In this document: positions 26,878 to 35,863 of the stretch, one piece after another | How positions within the stretch are numbered: the first letter of the stretch is position 1 | Layout: every line of letters begins with the position of its first letter | From: Pseudomonas sp. M47T1 | GTDB lineage: Bacteria; Pseudomonadota; Gammaproteobacteria; Pseudomonadales; Pseudomonadaceae | DNA length: 64,000 nt | Direction: 5' to 3' | NCBI RefSeq assembly: GCF_000263855.1 | Contig: NZ_AJWX01000014.1 | Coordinates: 1-64,000 of the forward strand | Notes under the pieces: generated by a model | What the model saw: only the letters and a program-made list of their open reading frames with translations | Database searches by the model: none | What the model was told of the DNA's origin: nothing | Program-made: the position numbers and the translations under genes

Positions 26878-28023
26878 TCATATCCAATTTCGGTAAAACT
26901 TCACCAGCGCCGTCGCAAGATCAGGCTGAGCGGCTTGCCGGGCGCACCATTTCTCGGCATTGGCGCGCAATTCGTCCCAATGCTGTAACACCTGCCCCCA
27001 CGCCTGGCCCATGGCCTTTCCCTGGTTCCAGGCGCGCCACAGCAGGGTCAGTGCCTGGCCCGCCTCGGCGCTCAGGCCCTCGACATAGAGCGCCAGGAAG
27101 GCTTCAAGCTTTTCCCAGTGGGCGTACTCCTCCTGCTCATAGATGTGCCACAACAAGGGCCGGCCAGCCCATTGGGCGCGCACGAACGAGTCTTCGCCGC
27201 GCACCGCATTGAAGTCGCAGCACCACAGCAGCAAGTCGTATTGATCCTGGCGAACAAACGGTACCACCTGCACCGACAGCGCCCCGCGCCGATGAACGGC
27301 GCCCACCTCAAGGGCCTCCACCGCCAGCCAGGCGTGGACGTCGCCCAGCACTCGCCCCTGCGGCACCAGCACATGAGTAGGCGATGCATCGGCCGCCAGC
27401 GCGTCCAGCCATTCGCCCAGGCTGGCATTTTCATAGGCGAACAACGACATCAACCGCGTGCCCGCGGGCACCGTCACGCCCAGGCTGGCGAGAAAATCCC
27501 GGCGCGCCTGGGGATCGGCCTGAAAGGCCTGGCGCCGCGCCAGCAGGTCGCCCTCACGCAGCAGGCCGCCCGTCTTCTCGACAAAGCCGGGAAAGAAGAA
27601 ATACTTCTGCAACCGATCCGGCTGCGGCGAAGGCAGACCGTGGCAACCCGACACCCAACTTTCGGCACTCAGGTATTCAAGGTTCAGCCACAAGGCCGGC
27701 GTGGTACGCACCGCCATGGCCTGCCGATAGGCCTCGGGCAATGTGCAACCGAACGCTTCGATCACCACATCGGCTGCCTGCACCGCCGGCCACTCCAGCG
27801 GCCATTGGCAAATGTCCACGCCCTGCTGCCATTGGCTGGCCAGCTGCGGCTGAACCGAGGGCCACAGGCGCTCGAAGGATTTCAGGTCATCCACCCACAA
27901 GCGCACCGCCACATCGTGCTCGGCCGCCAGTTGACGCGCCAGGCGCCAGGTCACCCCGATATCGCCGTAGTTGTCGACCACACAACAAAAAATATCCCAG
28001 GAGGCTTTCACGTCCGCGTCCAT
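26878..28023 (-). CDS. earP: EF-P arginine rhamnosyltransferase EarP
   Basis: EarP transfers rhamnose from dTDP-rhamnose to Arg32 of EF-P. The protein has 381 residues. The N-terminal [23 protein letters not shown] is read here as the family hallmark, with the two aspartates needed for catalysis (shortened motif [10 protein letters not shown]). The C-terminal nucleotide-sugar part holds [19 protein letters not shown] with the conserved Asp and Glu. I chose ATG 28023, which has GGAGGG six bases upstream; the frame is open to 28125 but overlaps the opposite-strand gene. It precedes efp in one operon. Confidence 0.94.
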   Translation of the reverse strand: MDADVKASWDIFCCVVDNYGDIGVTWRLARQLAAEHDVAVRLWVDDLKSFERLWPSVQPQLASQWQQGVDICQWPLEWPAVQAADVVIEAFGCTLPEAYRQAMAVRTTPALWLNLEYLSAESWVSGCHGLPSPQPDRLQKYFFFPGFVEKTGGLLREGDLLARRQAFQADPQARRDFLASLGVTVPAGTRLMSLFAYENASLGEWLDALAADASPTHVLVPQGRVLGDVHAWLAVEALEVGAVHRRGALSVQVVPFVRQDQYDLLLWCCDFNAVRGEDSFVRAQWAGRPLLWHIYEQEEYAHWEKLEAFLALYVEGLSAEAGQALTLLWRAWNQGKAMGQAWGQVLQHWDELRANAEKWCARQAAQPDLATALVKFYRNWI

Positions 28024-28123
28024 CACCGCCCTCCAGGCAAAGTCGGGCATTGTAGAGCCAAAGTCGGCGACAGCGGCCACACTCATGAGACAATCATAAG
28101 CCAACCCTCGCCAGGAGGCCGTC

Positions 28124-28492
28124 ATGCCCTACCGCCCCAACCCTCGCCAACTGCTGGTCACCCTCAACCCCGCACAACTGGTGGGCTGCATTGCCCTGGG
28201 TATCTGGCTGGGTTTCCTGGCCATTGCCCTGACCACATGGCTGGGCTACAAGCTGTTCTTCAACGCGCCGCTGCCCATCATCACCCCGGCGCCACCGCCA
28301 CCGGCCATGCGCGCGCCCGACGACAGCTCGTCGATGTTCCAGCAGTACAATGACAACCTGCGCCGCCAGGAGCAAAGCCAGGGCGACGCCCAGAATCACA
28401 ACCAGGACCCCAAATGCCAGTTCTGGCTGCAGCAGGACCGCACCGCCCCCACTGACAAGAGCCGCACCAATGTCCTCAAGTTCTGCAATTGA
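28124..28492 (+). CDS. Small membrane-anchored protein, unknown
   Basis: This 122-residue protein has one transmembrane helix (about residues 19-45, VGCIALGIWLGFLAIALTTW) and then a Pro-rich stretch (PLPIITPAPPPPAM) and a Gln/Asn-rich hydrophilic tail with two cysteines (KCQFWLQQD, KFCN). The tail is probably periplasmic. AGGAGG stands seven bases before ATG 28124. Its 3' end overlaps the next gene by 23 bases, so the two are translated together. No known family is recognised. Confidence 0.75.
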   Translation: MPYRPNPRQLLVTLNPAQLVGCIALGIWLGFLAIALTTWLGYKLFFNAPLPIITPAPPPPAMRAPDDSSSMFQQYNDNLRRQEQSQGDAQNHNQDPKCQFWLQQDRTAPTDKSRTNVLKFCN

Positions 28493-28976
28493 CCTGAACA
28501 AGCACGCCTTGCGGCAATTGATCGTCGACCGCCTGGCCGAGGATTTCGACGTGCTGCAACGGGCCGCGCAAACCGCCTACGAAACCGCCACCCACGAAGA
28601 AAACGTAGCCGAGAACAAGTACGACACCCTTGGCCTGGAAGCCTCCTACCTGGCCACCGGCCAGGCGCGGCGCATGGAAGAGATTCGCCAAGCCCTGAGC
28701 CTGTATCAGCAACTGGCCTTGCGCGACTACGACCACCCGCAGGGCATTCAGATCGGCGCGCTGGTTGCCTTGGAAGCCGAGAACGGCCAGGTGCAATGGC
28801 TGTTCCTGGGCCCGGAAGCGGCGGGCCTGAAGATCACCCTGGGCGAGCGTTTGATCACCGTGATCACCCCCCGCTCACCCCTGGGCCAAAGCCTGCTGGG
28901 CAAGTTCGAAGACGAAGACATCAGCCTCACCGTGGCTGGAGTCCGCCAGGTGCATACCGTCACTCACATCGTGTAG
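28470..28976 (+). CDS. GreA/GreB-family C-terminal domain protein
   Basis: This 168-residue protein has a helical N-terminal part rich in charged residues (LAEDFDVLQRAAQTAYETATHEENVAENKYDT is split by function: the ENKYDT and RMEEIRQAL segments resemble the Gre coiled coil) and a C-terminal FKBP-like domain ending LLGKFEDEDISLTVAG. Gre-type factors act on the RNA polymerase secondary channel; whether this one rescues arrested polymerase is unknown. It starts at ATG 28470 inside the preceding gene. It lacks the usual size (about 158) only slightly. Confidence 0.75.
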   Translation: MSSSSAIDLNKHALRQLIVDRLAEDFDVLQRAAQTAYETATHEENVAENKYDTLGLEASYLATGQARRMEEIRQALSLYQQLALRDYDHPQGIQIGALVALEAENGQVQWLFLGPEAAGLKITLGERLITVITPRSPLGQSLLGKFEDEDISLTVAGVRQVHTVTHIV

Positions 28977-29025
28977 CCACTGCCGCCAGGCCGATGGCTG
29001 ACGCAAGACAGTTGCTGCTACAGGG
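28972..29025. repeat. Degenerate REP half between convergent genes
   Basis: GTAGCCACTGCCGCCAGGCC resembles one REP half of the type A elements; the partner half (TTGCTGCTACAGGGC) is weak. Confidence 0.45.
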
Positions 29026-29946
29026 CTAGGCGGTGAAACGCATGGCCAGGTCCTGAGCCAGGAACTGCGCCTGCAAATACTCAATGAACACCCGTGTCTT
29101 GCCCGGCAGCAGCTTGTGTTCGGCGTAGTACAGCCAGATGAACCCGTCGTCCACGTACCAGTCGGGCAGCACCCGCTGCAAACGCCCCTGCTCCAGATAA
29201 GGAACGGCAAAGGGCATGCTCACCAGGGCTACGCCCAGGTCCTGCAACGCCGCCACGCAGGCGGCGTCGGAGTCGCTGAGGGTCATGCGCGCAGGCAGGC
29301 GCAATTCAGCTTGCGCATGGCCACGCCCGGTCAGCGGCCAACTGCGCACCCGGCCGGTCTGGGGCGAGCGAATCAATATGCCGTTCTGGGCGTGAAGGTC
29401 ATCGGGCACCCTTATCGGTGACCGTGCTGCCAGATAGCCGGCCGATGCCACCAGCACGCGATGGGCCGGCGCCAGCTTGCGCGCCACCACGCCCTGGGGC
29501 AGGTCGAAACCACCGCCGATGGCCGCATCAAAGCCCTGGCCGATCAGGTCCACCTGGCGATTGTCGAAGTGCCAGTCCGGCGAAATCTGCGGGTAACGGC
29601 GCAAGAACTCGCCCAGCAAGGGCACTACGTACAGGCGCCCGAATACCGTGCCCATGCTGACCCGCAAGGTGCCCGTGGGCTGGCCCTGGGCGCTGGCCAG
29701 GTTGGCCACCGCGTTCTGAATCATGGCAAAGCTTGCGCCCACCTCTTCCAGGAACCGCTGGCCAGCCTCGGTCAGGGTCAAGTGCCGGGTGCTGCGCAAA
29801 AACAACCGCACCCCCATGCGCGCCTCCAGGCGCGCAACGTTTTTGCCCACGGCAGCCGGGGTCAGGCTCAAGCGCCGGGCCGCCTCGGCAAAGCTGCCCA
29901 CTTCAGCGCTGCGAACAAAGCATTCAATGTTGCTGAAGGTTTCCAT
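29026..29946 (-). CDS. LysR-family regulator, divergent from an SDR gene
   Basis: This 306-residue regulator has the HTH at residues 1-60 (FVRSAEVGSFAEAARRLSLTPAAVGKN region) and a C-terminal effector domain (GTLRVSMGTVFGRLYVVPLLG). The 127-base spacer to the divergent SDR gene at 30074 is the usual place for LysR control of a neighbouring oxidoreductase. The pairing suggests induction by an aldehyde, ketone or quinone, but that is inference. Confidence 0.88.
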   Translation of the reverse strand: METFSNIECFVRSAEVGSFAEAARRLSLTPAAVGKNVARLEARMGVRLFLRSTRHLTLTEAGQRFLEEVGASFAMIQNAVANLASAQGQPTGTLRVSMGTVFGRLYVVPLLGEFLRRYPQISPDWHFDNRQVDLIGQGFDAAIGGGFDLPQGVVARKLAPAHRVLVASAGYLAARSPIRVPDDLHAQNGILIRSPQTGRVRSWPLTGRGHAQAELRLPARMTLSDSDAACVAALQDLGVALVSMPFAVPYLEQGRLQRVLPDWYVDDGFIWLYYAEHKLLPGKTRVFIEYLQAQFLAQDLAMRFTA

Positions 29947-30073
29947 GGCAGGCCATTCGATACTGTTGGTTTACTCAGACTATCCCAATCATGGTCTACC
30001 GACAGCATAATCCGCAGACGATACTGAGCCCCATCAACCAGGGCATCCCGCCCTGTGCAACTGGAGCAATCCC

Positions 30074-30823
30074 ATGTCCAATCAACGCACATTCACTGGC
30101 AAAGTCGCCCTTGTACAGGGCGGTTCGCGGGGCATCGGTGCCGCCATCGTCAAACGCCTGGCCGCCGAGGGCGCTGCCGTGGCCTTCACCTACGCAAGCT
30201 CCGCAGGGGCCGCCAAGGCGCTGGTCGACGGCATCACCGCTGAAGGCGGCAAGGTCCTGGCAATCAAGGCTGACAGCGCTGACGCACACGCCATCCGCAA
30301 CGCCGTGGACAGCACTGTGGAAACCTTCGGCCGCCTGGACATCCTGGTCAACAACGCCGGTGTGCTGGCCCTTGGAGCGCTGGAAGACTTCAGCCTGGAA
30401 GATTTCGACCGCACCTACGCCGTCAATGTGCGCAGCGTGTTCATCGCCAGCCAGGCTGCTGCCAAGCACATGGGTGACGGCGGGCGCATCATCAACATCG
30501 GCAGCACCAACGCCGACCGCATGCCCTTCGCCGGCGGCAGCGCCTACGCCATGAGCAAGTCGGCGCTGGTGGGCCTGGTCAAAGGCCTGGCGCGCGACTT
30601 GGGGCCACGGGGCATCACCGTCAACAACGTGCAGCCCGGCCCGGTGGACACCGACATGAACCCGGCCAACGGCGAAATGGCCGAAAGCATGTTGGGCTTC
30701 ATGGCGCTGAAGCGCTACGGCCATGCCGACGAGATCGCCGGCTTTGTCAGCTACCTGGCCGGCCCGCAAGCAGGTTACGTCACCGGTGCCAGCCTGACCA
30801 TCGACGGTGGCTTCGGCGCCTGA
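30074..30823 (+). CDS. Short-chain dehydrogenase/reductase (SDR)
   Basis: This 249-residue classical SDR has the cofactor motif GGSRGIGAAIVKRLA, the NNAG motif (LVNNAGVLALG), the catalytic Ser in NIGSTNAD and YAMSKSALVG with Tyr and Lys. The residues after the first beta strand (FTYASSAGAAK) hint at NADP(H). It resembles the FabG-like 3-oxoacyl reductase group; the substrate is unknown. GGAG stands seven bases before ATG 30074. Its 3' end overlaps the convergent LysR gene by 49 bases. Confidence 0.9.
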   Translation: MSNQRTFTGKVALVQGGSRGIGAAIVKRLAAEGAAVAFTYASSAGAAKALVDGITAEGGKVLAIKADSADAHAIRNAVDSTVETFGRLDILVNNAGVLALGALEDFSLEDFDRTYAVNVRSVFIASQAAAKHMGDGGRIINIGSTNADRMPFAGGSAYAMSKSALVGLVKGLARDLGPRGITVNNVQPGPVDTDMNPANGEMAESMLGFMALKRYGHADEIAGFVSYLAGPQAGYVTGASLTIDGGFGA

Positions 30824-31704
30824 TCCGCAAGCGCCTGCTCCAGCATCGCGACAAACGCCCGAGCGGCCGGCGTTGGGGTATTCGACCAGATGGCATACAG
30901 CCGACGCCGTGGCGCATCACTGACAGGCACCGTGACCACGGCCTGGAAGCTGCGCGCCACGCTGGCCGGCACCAGGCCCAGGGCCATCGCCCGCTGAACA
31001 AACTGCTCCACCAGACGCATGTCACTGACCTCGAACTGCACCCGGTGCGCCACGCGCGCCGCCGCGAAGGCCTCGTCGGTCTGACGCCGCGCACCACTAC
31101 CGGCGGCAAAATCCACCAAAGCCTGATCCGCCAACTGGGCCAGGCTGACCTGCGCCAGCGCTGCCAGGGCGTGGTCGGGATGCATCACGGCCACCAACTC
31201 TTCGTCGGCCAATGCCCGCGATGCCACGCCCTGCACCGGCTCGCCCGGCCACACGCCAATCAGCGCCACGTCCATACGCCGCCCGCGCACTTCTTCCAAC
31301 AGCCATTCGCTGCGCCCCACACACAGTTGCACATCCACCTGAGTGTACTGATGGTGAAACGCAGCAATACGCTCCACCACGTCGAGCCCGGTCAGTGACG
31401 AGATCATTCCCAGGCCCAGGCGGCCGCGCACCTGCCCGCAGGCCGCAGCCACGTCATCGCTGATGCGCCGCGCGGCAGCCAGGGCCGTGCGGGCACTGTG
31501 CACGAAGGCTTCGCCGGCCGGCGTCAACGCCACCCGCCGTGACGTGCGCTCGAACAACTGCGCACCCAGTTGACGCTCCAGGCGTGCGATCTGATGACTC
31601 AAGGCCGACTGCACAGTGTGGCAGCGCTCTGCGGCGCGCGTGAAGCTGCCCTCCTCGGCCACTGCCAGGGCATATTCGATCTGTTTGAGGTTCATGCCTT
31701 TCAT
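30775..31704 (-). CDS. LysR-family regulator, divergent from an MFS gene
   Basis: This 309-residue LysR regulator has its HTH near the start (EYALAVAEEGSFTRAAERCH) and an effector domain with GLGMISSLTGLDVVERI. ATG 31704 and ATG 31695 are both possible. It is divergent from the MFS gene at 31801, its likely target, and its last 49 bases overlap the end of the convergent SDR gene. Confidence 0.88.
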   Translation of the reverse strand: MKGMNLKQIEYALAVAEEGSFTRAAERCHTVQSALSHQIARLERQLGAQLFERTSRRVALTPAGEAFVHSARTALAAARRISDDVAAACGQVRGRLGLGMISSLTGLDVVERIAAFHHQYTQVDVQLCVGRSEWLLEEVRGRRMDVALIGVWPGEPVQGVASRALADEELVAVMHPDHALAALAQVSLAQLADQALVDFAAGSGARRQTDEAFAAARVAHRVQFEVSDMRLVEQFVQRAMALGLVPASVARSFQAVVTVPVSDAPRRRLYAIWSNTPTPAARAFVAMLEQALADQAPKPPSMVRLAPVT

Positions 31705-31800
31705 CTCGTTTTACGATCGATTCAATGACAACAATACATTGGTGTCATGGATAAGCCATGGGGATACTTCTATCCTCTTTCCCCGTACGGATACGCTCGC

Positions 31801-33036
31801 ATGTCCACCCCGCGCAACACCTCACTCAGCCCGGCCCTGACCTTGCTCATGGCCATCGCCACCGGCCTCACAGTAGCGAGCAACTATTACGCGCAACCAT
31901 TGCTGCACACCATTGCCCAGCAATTGGGGCTCAGCACCGCCAGTGCCGGCAGCATTGTCATCACCGCGCAACTGAGCTACGGCGCCGGCCTGTTCCTGCT
32001 GGTGCCGCTGGGTGACCTGCTGGAGCAGCGCCGCCTCATCGTCACCATGACCCTGCTCAGCGCCGCCGGCCTGGTGCTGAGCGCCATGGCGCCGAACCTG
32101 ACGTTGCTGCTGCTGGGCACGGCCATCACCGGCCTGTTCTCGGTGGTGGCCCAGGTACTGGTGCCGATGGCGGCCAGCCTCGCCCACCCGCAACACCGCG
32201 GCCGCGTGGTAGGCACCTTGATGAGTGGCCTGCTGCTGGGCATCCTGCTGGCGCGTACAGCGGCCGGCCTGGTCTCATCATTGGCCGATTGGCGCGCCAT
32301 TTACTGGCTCGCAGCTGCCCTGCTGACCTTGTGCGCAGTGGCATTGGCGTTTTCGCTGCCGCGCCGTCGGCAGTCCGCAGGGCTAGGCTACGGGCAACTG
32401 CTGGGCTCGGTGCTGACGCTGTTCGTTGAAGAGCCGGTGCTGCGCTTGCGCGCCCTGCTGGGGCTGCTGACGTTTTGCCTGTTTGGCCTGTTCTGGACAC
32501 CCCTGGCGTTCGTCCTCAGCGCTGCACCCTACGGCTATTGCGACGCCACTATCGGTTTGTTCGGCCTGGCCGGTGCCGCTGGTGCGCTGGCGGCCAACGC
32601 CGCCGGGCGCCTGGCTGATCGCGGCAAGGGCAGCCTTGCCACCTTGATAGGGCTGGCGACCCTGCTGGCCGCCTGGCTACCCCTGGCGTTCGCCGGGCGG
32701 TCCCTGTGGGCACTATTGCTGGGCGTGCTGGTGCTGGACCTGGCCGTGCAACTGGTACACGTCAGCAACCAGAACGCGGTCTATGCCCTGCGCCCCTTGG
32801 CACGCAACCGCCTCAACGCGGGGTACATCACCTGCTATTTCATCGGTGGCGCGCTGGGTTCAACCCTGGGCGCGCAACTCTACGCTCGCCTCGGCTGGCC
32901 CGGCATCGTCGGTGCCGGTGTCGCCATCAGCGCGCTGGCCCTGGTGGTGTGGCTCACCCGCGCAACAGCAAGCAGCGCGCCCTCAGCACAGAGGGACAGC
33001 AGCTCGTCGCCCGACATTGACTTGCGCAGCAGGTGA
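31801..33036 (+). CDS. MFS transporter
   Basis: This 411-residue inner-membrane carrier has about 12 hydrophobic helices and the loop 2-3 motif variant LVPLGDLLEQRRLIV, as in drug- or sugar-type proton antiporters. It begins ASNYYAQPLLHTIAQQLGLS, a stretch typical of a widespread Pseudomonas export subfamily. It is divergent from a LysR gene, 96 bases away. I start at ATG 31801; the frame is open to 31747 without a ribosome site. The substrate is unknown. Confidence 0.88.
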   Translation: MSTPRNTSLSPALTLLMAIATGLTVASNYYAQPLLHTIAQQLGLSTASAGSIVITAQLSYGAGLFLLVPLGDLLEQRRLIVTMTLLSAAGLVLSAMAPNLTLLLLGTAITGLFSVVAQVLVPMAASLAHPQHRGRVVGTLMSGLLLGILLARTAAGLVSSLADWRAIYWLAAALLTLCAVALAFSLPRRRQSAGLGYGQLLGSVLTLFVEEPVLRLRALLGLLTFCLFGLFWTPLAFVLSAAPYGYCDATIGLFGLAGAAGALAANAAGRLADRGKGSLATLIGLATLLAAWLPLAFAGRSLWALLLGVLVLDLAVQLVHVSNQNAVYALRPLARNRLNAGYITCYFIGGALGSTLGAQLYARLGWPGIVGAGVAISALALVVWLTRATASSAPSAQRDSSSSPDIDLRSR

Positions 33037-33085
33037 GCTATTCCCAAGGTTTGGAATTCACTGCATTCAACCTGGAAATCCCACC

Positions 33086-33445
33086 ATGAAGCTCACAATA
33101 AAAGCCGGTGATTTCTTGCAGTGTGAAGGCGAGTACAGCAATGGATCGCTCACGCTCAAGACTGCCAACCACCCCTCGCCCGGCGAGCGGATACCCCTCA
33201 ACCGCATCAAGAACATCACCGTCGCCAATCAGGAAATCAACCGCAGCCTGGGCGGTGCCATCGGCTGGGGCATGGCCGGCGCGCTGGTACTGGGCCCCCT
33301 GGGGCTGGTGGCCGGGTTATGGCTGGGCGGCAAGGAAGAACAGGTGACGTTCATCGCCACGCTGAAGGACGGCCGCAAGTTGACGGCCGTGGCGGATAGC
33401 CGGACGTTTTCGAAACTCAATGGGAGGTTGCACAAGACGGCGTGA
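33086..33445 (+). CDS. Small glycine-zipper membrane protein, unknown
   Basis: This 119-residue protein has a hydrophilic beta-rich N-terminus (KLTIKAGDFLQCEGEYSNGS), a glycine-rich hydrophobic stretch at about 55-82 (GGAIGWGMAGALVLGPLGLV) and a short beta-rich end. One or two membrane passes or a membrane-inserted zipper are likely. Start ATG 33086 is chosen by the family-like beginning; the ribosome site is weak. Function is not known. Confidence 0.7.
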   Translation: MKLTIKAGDFLQCEGEYSNGSLTLKTANHPSPGERIPLNRIKNITVANQEINRSLGGAIGWGMAGALVLGPLGLVAGLWLGGKEEQVTFIATLKDGRKLTAVADSRTFSKLNGRLHKTA

Positions 33446-33461
33446 GGCGTGGGCCTTTGGG

Positions 33462-33489
33462 CAGCGGCGGCTTCCCGTCGCCGCTGCTT
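33462..33489. repeat. REP-like hairpin at the break of the NYN gene
   Basis: GCAGCGGCGGC and GTCGCCGCTGC form a stem around TTCCC. It lies between the small glycine-zipper gene and the point where the NYN homology stops. Confidence 0.6.
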
Positions 33490-33499
33490 GCGTCAACGG

Positions 33500-33728
33500 C
33501 TACAGAGTGGCAGGCATTCAACTGCAGGCAGGGGGTGAAAGCCTGACGTACCAAAGCTTCCTGCCATTTGTTAGCGAGAGTGGCATGGTTGCCATAGCCA
33601 CGTCGCAGAATGATTCTGCCAAACTGTGCACCCACTCGGAGAGCATGCTCTAAGACGTCAGGTGAGACATTGTCGCAGTCCACCAGCACGGCAACGCGTG
33701 CTTCACCAGGTGTAGGGTGAGCGGCCAT
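33500..33728 (-). pseudogene. Truncated NYN-domain (LabA/DUF88-like) nuclease gene
   Basis: The frame from ATG 33728 (MAAHPTPGEARVAVLVDCDN) reads about 65 residues of a NYN domain, including the acidic LVDCDNVSPD and RGYGNHATLANKWQEALV. After AFTPCLQ (about 33530) the homology to the family stops, and the frame runs on into REP-like DNA until 33417. The remaining two thirds, with the other metal-binding acids, are missing. It is therefore a remnant and not expected to be an active RNase. It follows the 83-residue gene with a small overlap. Confidence 0.7.
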
Positions 33729-33745
33729 CTTCGTTTTCCGATATG

Positions 33746-33997
33746 TCAATCAGCGCCCAGGGTTTCGGCGCGCACGCCAGCCATTGAGCCAATCAGCAGG
33801 TTGAATGCCCCGCGCTCCTCGGGGCTGATCAGCGTTGGATGCAGCGCCTCTACGCGGGCATATAAGGACGCCTGCTGCGCCTGCCCGGCCGCCAGGTCCG
33901 TGACCTGGCCCAGCGCCGCAATGGCCTGATGCACGGCGATCAGGTCGGCCAGGCGGGAATGCTCGAAGCTATTCGGCGAAGTCGGGTCGTTGTTCAT
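33746..33997 (-). CDS. Small hypothetical protein (83 aa)
   Basis: This 83-residue, mainly helical, acidic protein (SRLADLIAVHQAIAALGQVT and SPEERGAFNLLIGSMAG) has no signal peptide or membrane segment. ATG 33997 follows AAGGACCCCC. It is just upstream of the truncated NYN gene on the same strand. I do not recognise the family. Confidence 0.6.
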   Translation of the reverse strand: MNNDPTSPNSFEHSRLADLIAVHQAIAALGQVTDLAAGQAQQASLYARVEALHPTLISPEERGAFNLLIGSMAGVRAETLGAD

Positions 33998-34099
33998 GTG
34001 CGGGGGTCCTTGAATTATGGGGATGTGGCTTCTACGGCCTCGGCCCCGGTTTGCAGCGGGGCTAGGGGTGCCGGCGTTTTCGCTTCAGGGATTTGTCAC

Positions 34100-34966
34100 T
34101 CATTCCCCAAATTTGCTGGCAAGCATTTCCCGGACAGCACCGACCAAATCAGACTCGCCAGTACGCGCAGGCAACAGGCTGAACTCAACGTCGGGCAAAG
34201 CCGGTAACAGGAAGGCTGGCCGGCAAATCTCTGCGCCCACCGGCACAGCCGAGGCATTCAGGCAAGCGACCCCCAGCCCCGCCATCAGTGCTGATTGCAG
34301 CCCTGCTACTCCGGACGCGGAATGGGCAATTACATAAGGCACCTTATGGGCGTCCAGCGTCTCTCGGGTAAGGCGTTGGAGACTGCATCCCTGCGGTAGC
34401 ACCAATAGTGGCAACGCGCTATCTTCTTCGTTCCTCGGCTCAGACCCCATGGCTGATACCCAATGCAATGCTTCCCGACGTACCGGGATGCCCTCGGGAA
34501 GGCTGCGGCCATCAAGTATTCGCATTGAAAGGCCGATATCGAAGTCGCCTGCATCTGCACCGCTCTCTATCTGCATACTCTTTCGCACCGACACATGCAG
34601 TCGAAGGCGTGGATATCTCAGGCGCAGTTGCTTCAACAACTCGGCAATCGAAACGGGCAAGAAGTAGTCGGTGATCGCCAATCTCAATTCGCCGGCAAAC
34701 GTCACTCCGCGTACGTCTTCAAGAGCGCGATCACTCATGGCCAACAGTTCTTGTGCATGCACCATCAATCGCTCCCCTGCGGGCGTAGGCCGGACACCCT
34801 TTTTGCCCCGCTCCAGCAGCGTTACACCGGTGAATGCTTCCAGCTTGCGTAATTGTTCGCTCAACGCTGATTGCGACCGGCACAGGTGCGGCGCGGCCTC
34901 CGAAAGACTGCCGCAAGCCATGGCAACGGTGAAGGAACGCAAGAGATCCAGGTCAAAGGGGCGCAT
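34100..34966 (-). CDS. LysR-family regulator, divergent from a tautomerase
   Basis: This 288-residue LysR regulator has its HTH at LLRSFTVAMACGSLSEAAPH and a C-terminal effector domain (GELRLAITDYFLPVSIAELL). It is divergent from the tautomerase gene at 35076, with a 109-base spacer, and probably controls it. Codon use is somewhat less GC-biased than in the left block. Confidence 0.87.
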   Translation of the reverse strand: MRPFDLDLLRSFTVAMACGSLSEAAPHLCRSQSALSEQLRKLEAFTGVTLLERGKKGVRPTPAGERLMVHAQELLAMSDRALEDVRGVTFAGELRLAITDYFLPVSIAELLKQLRLRYPRLRLHVSVRKSMQIESGADAGDFDIGLSMRILDGRSLPEGIPVRREALHWVSAMGSEPRNEEDSALPLLVLPQGCSLQRLTRETLDAHKVPYVIAHSASGVAGLQSALMAGLGVACLNASAVPVGAEICRPAFLLPALPDVEFSLLPARTGESDLVGAVREMLASKFGE

Positions 34967-35075
34967 GTTGATCCTGCCGTTTTTCCGATAGATGAATGCA
35001 TATCTTCCGGCTTTTCAGCATCAACGCAACTTCTTACTCTTTACTGGACATTCATTGCCGGCAAAGGAGTTCAAC

Positions 35076-35468
35076 ATGCCCGGTATTACACTCAAGATTT
35101 CTGGTGATTCGAACCTTGAACTAGTCCATAGCATCGTCCCCAAACTCACCGCCTTGACCTGTGAAGTACTGGAAAAGCGACCGGAACAGACATTGGTGAT
35201 GGTGCAGTTCCTGCCTCATGAACTTTGGTTCATCGAGAACCTTTCACTGGCTGAACAAGGACGCAACTCGTTCCGTCTGGAGGTCACAATCACGGATGAA
35301 ACCAATACCAAGGCCCAGAAAGCGCGCTTTCAGCATGAGGCTTTCGAGTTGCTGGCCAAAGAAATAGGAAATGTACACCCGCACTCAAACATACATGTGA
35401 TCGACTGCCGCGCCAGCGCCTACGGCTATGGCGGGTTGAGCCAGGAGTACAAGCTCCACCACCCTTGA
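35076..35468 (+). CDS. Tautomerase-superfamily protein (Pro-2 type)
   Basis: This 130-residue protein begins MPGITLKISG, so Pro2 becomes the N-terminal catalytic base after methionine removal, as in 4-oxalocrotonate tautomerase and MIF. It is the long, single-chain form with two beta-alpha-beta units. The strong AAAGGAG site lies eight bases upstream of ATG 35076. Its neighbour is a divergent LysR gene. The substrate is unknown. It is the last intact gene before the mobile zone. Confidence 0.82.
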   Translation: MPGITLKISGDSNLELVHSIVPKLTALTCEVLEKRPEQTLVMVQFLPHELWFIENLSLAEQGRNSFRLEVTITDETNTKAQKARFQHEAFELLAKEIGNVHPHSNIHVIDCRASAYGYGGLSQEYKLHHP

Positions 35469-35583
35469 GAGCCCGTCCAGCGCGTTGGTGCTGTTCGACT
35501 TCACATAGGCATCGAACCAGCATGGCGACTTCAGTGGGATGACCGCTATGGTTCGTTCTCTGCTGGTTGTGTCCACGAATCAT

Positions 35584-35652
35584 GCCGGTCAAATCCGATG
35601 CAAATGACTGGTCAGGTCGAATGCAAATGGGTGGGCAAGTCCGTGCAATTAC
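35584..35652. repeat. Array of 23-bp repeats resembling an IS21-type end (copy A)
   Basis: Three units of 23 bases follow each other: GCCGGTCAAATCCGATGCAA, ACTGGTCAGGTCGAATGCAA and GGTGGGCAAGTCCGTGCAAT (each shown to 20 bases). Multiple terminal repeats of this length are typical of IS21-family ends. No istA or istB gene is next to it, so this is a remnant. Confidence 0.6.
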
Positions 35653-35848
35653 CCACCTGGATTCCAGCATGAGCGGCTGCTTGCCGCATGAGTTCGTCAA
35701 ACCTTCGTTCTGATACCCCTTGATTCCGCCTCAATTTTTCGAGACTGACTTCAATAAGGCGAAGGTCCTCGCGGCATTTCTTCTCGCTAGACTTGGTCCC
35801 GTTAGTAAAAACGTTTTCTGCAAACGTGGTCGCGTCTGCAATACACAT
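35612..35848 (-). CDS. Small hypothetical protein in mobile zone (78 aa)
   Basis: This is a 78-residue open frame from ATG 35848. The middle (CREDLRLIEVSLEKLRRNQG) is helical and charged. The 3' end overlaps the 23-bp repeat array, so the C-terminal codons come from the IS-like end and the gene may be truncated. It lies 15 bases after the 88-residue gene on the same strand. No family is recognised. Confidence 0.4.
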   Translation of the reverse strand: MCIADATTFAENVFTNGTKSSEKKCREDLRLIEVSLEKLRRNQGVSERRFDELMRQAAAHAGIQVGNCTDLPTHLHST

Positions 35849-35863
35849 CGGGATAAATTCCTT

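Noticed and set aside
35103..35125. GATTCGAACCTTGA in the tautomerase gene resembles the tRNA-Ser T-arm (possible att site)
   Set aside because: The match has a gap and lies within codons of a well-formed protein start; T-arm-like strings of this length occur by chance.
35290..35700. A 136-codon minus-strand frame over the tautomerase end and the IS-like array
   Set aside because: It is antisense to a good gene and made of repeat sequence in its first half.
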